A stretch of DNA of 64,000 nt from Roseomonas gilardii (GTDB lineage Bacteria; Pseudomonadota; Alphaproteobacteria; Acetobacterales; Acetobacteraceae): NCBI RefSeq assembly GCF_001941945.1, contig NZ_CP015584.1, forward strand, positions 1 to 64,000, written 5' to 3'. The notes under the pieces were generated by a model. It made no database searches. It was not told the origin of the DNA and saw only the letters and a program-made list of their open reading frames with translations. Below, in pieces: positions 1 to 5,160 of this stretch (positions are counted from its first letter, which is position 1; the number at the start of each line of letters is the position of its first letter). Both the position numbers and the translations under genes were made by a program.

Positions 1-171
1 CAGGGAAGGCTCCTGCTTCAGCAGGTTGTCCACCGCGCGCATCACGTCGCGATGGTTCTTCCCGAAGAAGGCGGCGATGTCGCGGGTGCTGGTGCGAACC
101 TCACCGTTTCGCACGAAGACGACCGGCTGCATGGCCGCGTCGGTGTCGGGTTGTTCGTCGGTATCGGCCAT
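1..171 (-). CDS. rha: Rha-family phage regulatory protein, N-terminal part (cut by window edge)
   Basis: Only the first 57 codons lie in the window, starting at the ATG at 171 and running off the left edge. The segment VVFVRNGEVRTSTRDIAAFF followed by GKNHRDVMRAVDNL matches the conserved start of Rha proteins, phage regulators typically combined with an antirepressor domain. A second, complete Rha protein lies at 23780-24565 with a matching N-terminal stretch (DSRDVASFFGREHKNVLRDI). The promoter region is covered by GTGCAC dyads, so expression is probably controlled by the prophage repressor. Family assignment is good; the C-terminal domain is unseen. Confidence 0.75.
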   Translation of the reverse strand, partial: MADTDEQPDTDAAMQPVVFVRNGEVRTSTRDIAAFFGKNHRDVMRAVDNLLKQEPSL

Positions 172-208
172 CTGGCCTGGGCTCCATCAGCGGGTGATGG
201 AGGCATGA

Positions 209-229
209 TGGTGCACACGACATGCACTG
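209..229. promoter_or_regulatory. GTGCAC operator, imperfect dyad
   Basis: Reading leftward the site is AGTGCAT-N5-GTGCACC, the same half-site and 5-bp spacing as the perfect dyad at 237-261. It lies where the -10 region of the leftward Rha-like promoter is expected. Its role as a repressor site is inferred. Confidence 0.5.
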
Positions 230-236
230 TCCAGAG

Positions 237-261
237 AAAAGTGCACGTCAAGTGCACTTTT
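237..261. promoter_or_regulatory. GTGCAC operator, perfect 10-bp inverted repeat
   Basis: AAAAGTGCAC and GTGCACTTTT form a perfect inverted repeat around a 5-bp spacer. On the minus strand TTGACG, a good -35 hexamer, sits in the spacer, so a bound repressor would cover the promoter of the leftward Rha-like gene. A 7-of-8 version with the same spacing occurs between the CI-like and Cro-like genes at 2193-2213. Confidence 0.65.
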
Positions 262-299
262 AGTTCAGGGGGTCTGCACCCATTGCCGGACGGGCAGCC

Positions 300-329
300 A
301 AAAAAATACCCCGCCGGAGCGGGCGGGGT
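300..329 (-). terminator. Rho-independent terminator, leftward
   Basis: CCCCGCC (309-315) pairs with GGCGGGG (322-328) over a 6-nt loop and is extended by an A-T pair. On the minus strand it is followed by TATTTTTTT. No leftward gene lies immediately upstream, so it probably stops antisense readthrough from the P63C region into the Rha promoter. Confidence 0.65.
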
Positions 330-354
330 GGGGGTGCATCCGACGTCAGCTTGC

Positions 355-397
355 TTGACCAAGCAGAATTGTTTCGCATATGCTTGGTGCACCAAGC
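355..397 (+). promoter_or_regulatory. Promoter and palindromic operator of the P63C gene
   Basis: TTGACC at 355-360 and TATGCT at 379-384 are separated by 18 bp, a good sigma70-type promoter. The 16-bp perfect palindrome GCTTGGTGCACCAAGC (382-397) overlaps the -10 and expected start point. Its core TGGTGCACCA recurs at 2144-2153, next to the start of the CI-like gene, suggesting shared control. Confidence 0.55.
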
Positions 398-413
398 TGG
401 AGGTGGATGCACC

Positions 414-1436
414 ATGGATGACAATGCCCGGAAGAAGGGTGGGGAGAACCGAGCACGGTTTCTCTCGCCGGAGGATAGAGCGGCAATTGCAAGGGCTGGT
501 GCGCAGGCACGGCTTTTGAAAGCTGACCCAAGTCGAGCTTCGCTTCCCCGTGCGGTTTGCGGGGCCGATGACCAGCCTCTGATCATCGGTGATGTGGCCG
601 TTCCGGCTTACGTGCTTGAAGATGAGAGACGCATCATTGCCTTAGTCGGCATTCTGGATGCCGCAGGGATCGCGCGGGGCGGTTCAATGATTAAAGGGAT
701 GAACAGGCTTGAACTGTTCGTCACTCGCGCGCGGATAAGGCCTTTCGTAACGGATGAAGTCTTCGAAAAAGTCCGCAGCCCTATCGTGTTTCTTACTCCA
801 CAGGGAACCCGAGCTTACGGCTACGAAACTGACGTTCTGATTGATATTTGCGAAGCCGTCGTCGCGGCTGCTGCGGCTCAGGTGTTACAGCCGCAGCAGC
901 GGAACATCGCCAGGCAGTGCAATATGCTGCTTCGCGGCTTGACGCGCGTTGGTCTGGCAGCACTGGTTGATGAGGCTACAGGCTATCAGAAAGTCCGACA
1001 GCGTGATGGCCTCCGGAAGATCCTTGAGGCATTCGTCGCCAAGGAGCTGCTCCCGTGGACCAAACGTTTCCCTGACACCTATTATGAAGAAATCTATCGT
1101 CTCTGGGGTTGGAAACGAGATTGGTCCGACCGGAAACATCCGGGTTATCTGGGGCATCTCACGAACCAGCTTGTCTACGATCGTCTGCCTGATGGTGTGA
1201 ACGCGGAACTGAAGGTCCGAAACCCTGTGAACGAAGAAACAGGACGCCGACGCTGGAAGAACCACCAGTTTTTGACGCCCGATCTCGGACATCCTGTGCT
1301 GTCGGCTCATATGGCCCAGGTGGTGGCTCTGCTGAAGGTAGCTCGCTCCAAAGATGATTTCTGGGGGATGTTCCGTAGACTGTTCCCCGATGCGCAAGGA
1401 GAACTCGACATCGACGGTGCCCCGAAAGAGGCATGA
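414..1436 (+). CDS. P63C domain-containing phage protein
   Basis: The 340-aa product contains the P63C-type region in its second half: RGLTRVGLAALVDEATGYQK, then a stretch on AFVAKELLPWTKRFP and IYRLWGW, then TNQLVYDRL and a late HPVLSAHMAQVVALLK. P63C proteins are found in phages and mobile elements and have no established biochemical role that I know of. The ATG at 414 is preceded by GGAGGTGG at a good distance; an in-frame TTG at 351 lies upstream of the promoter and is unlikely. The gene stands alone between two operator sets, so it is probably one of the few genes expressed or tightly repressed in the lysogen. Confidence 0.75.
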   Translation: MDDNARKKGGENRARFLSPEDRAAIARAGAQARLLKADPSRASLPRAVCGADDQPLIIGDVAVPAYVLEDERRIIALVGILDAAGIARGGSMIKGMNRLELFVTRARIRPFVTDEVFEKVRSPIVFLTPQGTRAYGYETDVLIDICEAVVAAAAAQVLQPQQRNIARQCNMLLRGLTRVGLAALVDEATGYQKVRQRDGLRKILEAFVAKELLPWTKRFPDTYYEEIYRLWGWKRDWSDRKHPGYLGHLTNQLVYDRLPDGVNAELKVRNPVNEETGRRRWKNHQFLTPDLGHPVLSAHMAQVVALLKVARSKDDFWGMFRRLFPDAQGELDIDGAPKEA

Positions 1437-1454
1437 TGATCGCCTTCTGAAGCG

Positions 1455-1484
1455 CCTCCCTGGCCTGGCTTGCGGCCGGGGAGG
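1455..1484. terminator. Hairpin between convergent genes
   Basis: CCTCCCTGGCC (1455-1465) pairs with GGCCGGGGAGG (1474-1484), 11 bp with one G-U wobble and an 8-nt loop. It sits between the converging P63C gene and the small leftward gene. There is no strong T tract, so terminator function is only likely. Confidence 0.4.
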
Positions 1485-1494
1485 TGGGTGAGGC

Positions 1495-1731
1495 TCAACG
1501 CGACAGCCGCTCCAGCAGGTCCTGCCGCTCCTCGTCGGTGAGCATTCCGGCGTCACCTGCCAGCCAGCGCAGGAAGCGGAGCGCGAACCGTCGCCGCTCG
1601 GGGCTGAGGCCAAGCCACAGCCGTTGCAGTTCATCATCATCGCCCGGACCGGGCTGAAAAGGGGGAGGTGTCTCGTCAGCGTCCATAGGAACCATCTCCG
1701 CGCATGAGACGATTTTAGGCTTTTGTTCCAC
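1495..1731 (-). CDS. Hypothetical small protein near the repressor
   Basis: A 78-aa reading frame in the same direction as the CI-like gene, starting at GTG 1731 or possibly ATG 1695 or 1686. The C-terminal half (LSPERRRFALRFLRWLAGDA, then LTDEERQDLLERL) looks like a compact helical domain; the N-terminus is proline-rich. No family is recognised. It is probably cotranscribed with the repressor, and the start is uncertain. Confidence 0.45.
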   Translation of the reverse strand: MEQKPKIVSCAEMVPMDADETPPPFQPGPGDDDELQRLWLGLSPERRRFALRFLRWLAGDAGMLTDEERQDLLERLSR

Positions 1732-1814
1732 TAATGTTCCGCGCTAACCTACCTGGACTAGCGGTGCGAATCGAAAGGTAGCGTGGGAGTTGTGGATGGG
1801 TACGACGAAGAGCT

Positions 1815-2135
1815 TTAGGCCTGATGGATGTCCGCCGCCTCGCGATCCTCCGGTGCGGGTGACTTTAGGATGTTCTCGGCCACCCAATGGGGGAGGCCCG
1901 ATGGGTCCCCAAGGAAGACCCAGTCCATATCAACGCCCCTGATCCGGCAGAAACGGTACATCTCATACTGCTTGGGGTAGGCGTCACCTCGTAGCCAATT
2001 CCCCAAGTGGTTCTTCGGAATACCCATGTCCTCTGCCGCCTGAACCTGCTTGAGACCCAGGGCCTTGATGAGCTGACGTAACCGGAAGCCGCAGGCTCGG
2101 CGGTGGTCGCTCTCAGACAAGATAGCGATTTCCAT
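1815..2135 (-). CDS. XRE-family CI-like repressor
   Basis: The 106-aa product has an N-terminal helix-turn-helix at about residues 18-55 (RQLIKALGLKQVQAAEDMG then IPKNHLGNWLRGDAYP), as in lambda-type repressors. It lacks the C-terminal LexA-like peptidase domain, so it is a short repressor like P2 C or many alphaproteobacterial prophage regulators. The ATG at 2135 places it divergent from the Cro-like gene with GTGCAC sites between them. It most likely maintains lysogeny. An in-frame upstream ATG at 2240 would run through the operators and into the Cro gene and is rejected. Confidence 0.8.
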   Translation of the reverse strand: MEIAILSESDHRRACGFRLRQLIKALGLKQVQAAEDMGIPKNHLGNWLRGDAYPKQYEMYRFCRIRGVDMDWVFLGDPSGLPHWVAENILKSPAPEDREAADIHQA

Positions 2136-2143
2136 GGGCCGGA

Positions 2144-2153
2144 TGGTGCACCA
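2144..2153. promoter_or_regulatory. Palindromic GTGCAC operator beside the CI-like gene
   Basis: TGGTGCACCA is a perfect 10-bp palindrome lying 9-18 bases upstream of the CI-like start codon. The same ten bases form the centre of the palindrome at 382-397. It could serve autoregulation of the repressor. Confidence 0.5.
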
Positions 2154-2192
2154 GACCTTTTTCGCTGTCGGTGCAGGAGATCGCTTGCCAAG

Positions 2193-2213
2193 AAGTGCAT
2201 GTGTGGTGCACTT
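2193..2213. promoter_or_regulatory. GTGCAC operator between CI-like and Cro-like genes
   Basis: AAGTGCAT-N5-GTGCACTT matches the perfect dyad at 237-261 in 7 of 8 arm positions with the same 5-bp spacing. It ends 8 bases before the Cro-like start codon and is the natural place for repressor/Cro competition. Confidence 0.6.
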
Positions 2214-2221
2214 TACGGCCC

Positions 2222-2434
2222 ATGGACAAACCCGACCCATTGGCGGACGCGATCAGCGCCGCCGGAGGCGCCGCTAAGCTGGCCAAGGCGGTCGGCGTCG
2301 TTCCGAGCGCGATCAGCAACTGGCGCCGCCGCAACATTGTGCCAGCCGACAAGGCCCTCCTCATAGAGGCGAAGTTCGGCATCAGCGCCAGGGCGCTGGC
2401 CCATCACATCTTCCCCGCGCAGGCCACCCCATGA
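2222..2434 (+). CDS. Cro/YdaS-like transcriptional regulator
   Basis: The 70-aa protein is a single helix-turn-helix domain: DAISAAGGAAKLAKAVGVVP followed by SAISNWRRRNIVPADKALLI. This is the pattern of Cro-like/YdaS proteins, whose genes sit divergently from phage repressors. No Shine-Dalgarno is visible before the ATG, and the operator lies directly upstream. Its stop overlaps the next start (ATGA), so it heads the rightward early operon. Confidence 0.8.
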   Translation: MDKPDPLADAISAAGGAAKLAKAVGVVPSAISNWRRRNIVPADKALLIEAKFGISARALAHHIFPAQATP

Positions 2435-2688
2435 CCCGCCCCGCCTTCGACACGGGCCTGGAAGAGGGCATCGCGCGGGTACGCGGTGCGCCACGGCCGC
2501 TGTTTCTGCAGCCTGATGTCAGTGCCGGCACTGCCTGGGACCCATTCCGCCCGGCGGACCCTGTGCCGTGCGAGCGCCCGAAAACGAAGAAGGGCCGCCC
2601 TGCCAGGCAGCCCGTTCTTCCTGATGTCTCCAATTCGCTTGGTGGTTCGGTGTCTCGCCATGGCCCGAACAGAACCACGAAGGAATGA
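2431..2688 (+). CDS. Hypothetical early phage protein
   Basis: An 85-aa, proline- and arginine-rich product with no recognised domain, coupled to the Cro-like gene by an ATGA overlap. In homologous phage regions this slot often holds a poorly conserved early protein. Support is the coupling and position only. Confidence 0.45.
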   Translation: MTRPAFDTGLEEGIARVRGAPRPLFLQPDVSAGTAWDPFRPADPVPCERPKTKKGRPARQPVLPDVSNSLGGSVSRHGPNRTTKE

Positions 2689-2695
2689 CACAGCG

Positions 2696-2998
2696 ATGTC
2701 TTTCTCTGACGCGAAGCCGAGCATTCTCGACACGGTGCACGACGCCGTGGAGCAGGAGCTGCGGTATCTCCGCTCTCAGGGTTTCCCCCTCAAGGCCGGC
2801 TTCGATGCCGTGGCCCGCAAGATGGGCGTCACCGCTCGCCGCATCCGCCAGATCCACGAGCGCCGCATCACCGACGACGTGATCTCGGCCCGCGAGTGGC
2901 TGGCCGCCGTCGAACTCAACACCCAGCGCCGCCGGGCTCGCATCGCCGCCGCCCGCGCGCTTCTCGAACAGGAAGCACTGCATGATGTGGCTCCGTAG
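2696..2998 (+). CDS. Small HTH-like early protein
   Basis: A 100-aa helical protein. Residues about 30-55 (AGFDAVARKMGVTARRIRQI) look like a helix-turn-helix, and the C-terminus is an arginine/alanine-rich helix. The ATG at 2696 has AAGGA upstream. It is probably DNA-binding; its target is unknown. Confidence 0.6.
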   Translation: MSFSDAKPSILDTVHDAVEQELRYLRSQGFPLKAGFDAVARKMGVTARRIRQIHERRITDDVISAREWLAAVELNTQRRRARIAAARALLEQEALHDVAP

Positions 2999-3107
2999 GC
3001 GCGCGGCCAAGACCTGCTTCTGGCTCGCCGATCGCTTCACAGACCTCGGCTATTTCTTCTCGCGCCCTATCCGAGAGATGGCCGAGCGGCTGGAGGGGCG
3101 GCGCTGA
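2982..3107 (+). CDS. 41-aa basic/aromatic mini-protein
   Basis: Starting at the tandem ATG ATG at 2982/2985, the frame reads MMWLRRRAAKTCFWLADRF and continues TDLGYFFSRPIREMAERLEG to a TGA at 3105-3107. It overlaps the end of the preceding gene and its stop overlaps the next start (TGATG), so it fits the translational coupling of this operon. An amphipathic, possibly membrane-associated peptide; no family recognised. Confidence 0.4.
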   Translation: MMWLRRRAAKTCFWLADRFTDLGYFFSRPIREMAERLEGRR

Positions 3108-3469
3108 TGGCCCGAGCCCGCAACCCCAACCACGACGCCATCCTGGACGCCCGAAGCCAGGGCGCGACATTCCGCGAGATGGAGCGCATGGGCCTCGGCA
3201 GCCTCAAGACCGTCCAGAGCATCGTGCAGCGCGCCAGAGGCAAGGGCGATATTCGGGCGGCTCTTCTGCCGTCGGCCGTGCGCCACGCCCAGATGGCCCG
3301 ATCCGTTCCGCCGAACCGCGCTGAGATCCAGCGCCGCAATGGCCCTGCCGTCTCCGCTGCGCTGCGTTTCTTGGCCGGCCTGTCCGAAGAGGACCGGGAA
3401 TCCTACCGCCTGCTGCGCCGCAAGCGGTTCAGCCAGCAGGAAGCCATGCTGATGGTGGGAGCACGCTGA
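3107..3469 (+). CDS. HTH-repeat DNA-binding protein (short paralog)
   Basis: A 120-aa protein whose first half (DAILDARSQGATFREMERMG, then a helix ending VQRARGKGDIRAALLP) aligns by eye with residues about 53-104 of the next protein, including the spacing of hydrophobic residues and the final GD-R-LP. I read these as related helix-turn-helix modules. It is coupled at both ends by TGATG overlaps. Possibly a phage early transcription factor; the function is not known. Confidence 0.55.
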   Translation: MARARNPNHDAILDARSQGATFREMERMGLGSLKTVQSIVQRARGKGDIRAALLPSAVRHAQMARSVPPNRAEIQRRNGPAVSAALRFLAGLSEEDRESYRLLRRKRFSQQEAMLMVGAR

Positions 3470-4146
3470 TGCCCGCACCCAATCCCCGCATCATCGAGAT
3501 GGTCAAGCAGGGCCTCACCACCGACGCTATCTGCGCCGAGCTGGGAATGCGTCCCCGTGGGCTGGAGCATCACATCACGCTCGCCCGCAAGATGGGCCTC
3601 CTTCCGCCGTCCAAGTTCGACCCGCGCCGCGTCGATCGCGAGGCTATCCTGAACGCATGGTTTGCCGGCATGTCCCGCCGGCAGATCGTCCGTGCCGGGA
3701 TCGTCGGCAAGGCCCGCACGGTCGAGCGCGTCATCGAGACGGCGCGCAACCAGGGCGACCCGCGCGCCGTGTTCCGGGAGCGCCTGCCGTCAGTCGCCGT
3801 CACCGAGGCGACGGTCCAGAAACTGCGTGCCGAGGGCCTGTCGCTCAACAAGATCGCCGCCGCAGTTGGCTGCCACCCCAGCACCGTCAAGAAGCTGCTG
3901 GAGGGCACCGTCACCACGCCCGAGCCCGTGGAGCCTGAGCCGGCACCCTACACGCCCCCTCCCATCCGCCGCCGCGTCTCGGCGCTGATGGAGGACCAGC
4001 GGATGCCCGAGCTGCACCGCGCCCGGAAGCCCGCCTCGCCAGGCATCTGCGAGCGCATCCCCGATCCGGCGGCTCAGGCCCGCGCGGTCAACCGCTCGCC
4101 GGCCGTGCTGTCCACACGCTGGGCCGATGGGTGGGAGGGCGTGTGA
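3469..4146 (+). CDS. Multi-HTH DNA-binding protein
   Basis: The 225-aa product has three successive helix-turn-helix-like units: residues about 5-45 (EMVKQGLTTDAICAELGMRP), 55-100 (AILNAWFAGMSRRQIVRAGI) and 105-145 (VQKLRAEGLSLNKIAAAVGC). A proline-rich linker and a basic C-terminal tail follow. The layout suggests recognition of an extended or repeated DNA site. It is translationally coupled to both neighbours. The middle unit is closest to the preceding gene, consistent with duplication. Confidence 0.6.
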   Translation: MPAPNPRIIEMVKQGLTTDAICAELGMRPRGLEHHITLARKMGLLPPSKFDPRRVDREAILNAWFAGMSRRQIVRAGIVGKARTVERVIETARNQGDPRAVFRERLPSVAVTEATVQKLRAEGLSLNKIAAAVGCHPSTVKKLLEGTVTTPEPVEPEPAPYTPPPIRRRVSALMEDQRMPELHRARKPASPGICERIPDPAAQARAVNRSPAVLSTRWADGWEGV

Positions 4147-4571
4147 TGCTGGTCCAGCAGGATATCCCCGTGGCCGACGAGATCGACCGCCTGGCGCCGA
4201 AGAAGCGGCGCGGCAACCCGGAGCGACTGGTCCAGCGCGCGCTGATCGACTGGATGCGCCTCGCCATCCCAGGCTGCATCGTCGCCGCGTCCGTCAACGA
4301 GGCCCCGGCCGCCAGCGCCAATCCCTACAGCCGTGCCCGGTTCCATCAGGCCCGCAAGGCCGCTGGCGTTCTCCCCGGCATGCCGGATCTGACCGTCTGC
4401 CTGCCCGGCGGCCGCGTCGCGTTCGTCGAAGTCAAGGCTGCCAAGGGCCGCGTCTCCGACGCCCAGCACGAGATCCACGCCCGCCTGCGCGGCCTGGGCC
4501 ATCTCGTGGTGGTCGCCCGCTCCATCGACGACGCAGCAGCGGCCTTCCGCCTCGCCGGCGTCATCGCCTGA
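4146..4571 (+). CDS. VRR-NUC domain nuclease
   Basis: The 141-aa protein is a stand-alone VRR-NUC-type nuclease of the PD-(D/E)xK superfamily. The catalytic pattern is visible as GMPDLTV (D) followed by VAFVEVKAAKGRVSDAQHE (ExK), after an N-terminal E and Q in PERLVQRALIDW. Such small phage nucleases act on Holliday junctions or flaps during recombination and replication. The ATG at 4146 overlaps the previous stop, and the gene lies in the early operon before the primase. Family is sure; substrate is not. Confidence 0.85.
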   Translation: MLVQQDIPVADEIDRLAPKKRRGNPERLVQRALIDWMRLAIPGCIVAASVNEAPAASANPYSRARFHQARKAAGVLPGMPDLTVCLPGGRVAFVEVKAAKGRVSDAQHEIHARLRGLGHLVVVARSIDDAAAAFRLAGVIA

Positions 4572-4639
4572 AAACAACAGCGCCCGCTCCGGTAGCCGCC
4601 GGAACGAGCGCCACGCCAACCAAGGATGATCTAGATCCA

Positions 4640-4846
4640 ATGACAGGCACCGTGATCATAAGCATGGCTGACCGACGCGCAAGCATTGCTTTGGCCGAAT
4701 TCGAGTCTGCAAGGCAGGCCCTCCTCCGGGCTTGGCGCGCCGCCTGCACCGCCGGTCAGGTCTCGCCCCAGGTCGCCATTGAGGAGACGGCCGGGACCGC
4801 CCTCGCCATGCAGCAGATCGCCGCCCTGATGGGGGATCGGGCATGA
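4640..4846 (+). CDS. Hypothetical small helical protein
   Basis: A 68-aa alanine-rich helical product from ATG 4640 (an internal ATG at 4664 is also possible). AAGGA lies 13 bases upstream. Its stop overlaps the next start (ATGA). No domain recognised. The 68 bp before it contain an imperfect GGCGCTCGTTCCGG-type hairpin without a T tract. Confidence 0.45.
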   Translation: MTGTVIISMADRRASIALAEFESARQALLRAWRAACTAGQVSPQVAIEETAGTALAMQQIAALMGDRA

Positions 4847-5160
4847 GCGCGCCCGGCATCGAGATCGTGGAATGGAAGGCCATGCGGCGGAACTCGCTGC
4901 TCGGCTTCGCCACGGTACGGCTCCGGATGGGGCTCATCATCGCCGACATCACCATCCATTCCTCCAACGGCAAGCGGTGGGCGTCTCTGCCGTCCAGGCC
5001 GATGGTCGACCGTGATGGCAACGCCATGAGGGACCGTGCGACCGGCAAAATCCGGTACTCGCCCATCCTCAACTGGAGCGATCGGGATACCGCAGATCGC
5101 TTCTCGGCCGCGGTCATCACAGCCCTTGAGGCCGCCCATCCCCAGGATCTGAAGGAATGA
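4843..5160 (+). CDS. SpoVG-like conserved phage protein
   Basis: 105 aa. The pattern IEIVEWKAMRRNSLLGFATV, then LRMGLIIADITIH, KRWASLPSRPM and a C-terminal FSAAVITALE resembles SpoVG-type proteins and the short SpoVG-like proteins common in proteobacterial prophages upstream of primases. SpoVG proteins bind nucleic acid; the role here is unknown. Overlaps both neighbours by 4 bases. Confidence 0.5.
   Translation: MSAPGIEIVEWKAMRRNSLLGFATVRLRMGLIIADITIHSSNGKRWASLPSRPMVDRDGNAMRDRATGKIRYSPILNWSDRDTADRFSAAVITALEAAHPQDLKE

Noticed and set aside
4572-4639. Hairpin as a terminator in the early operon
   Set aside because: The stem is imperfect and no T tract follows on either strand.
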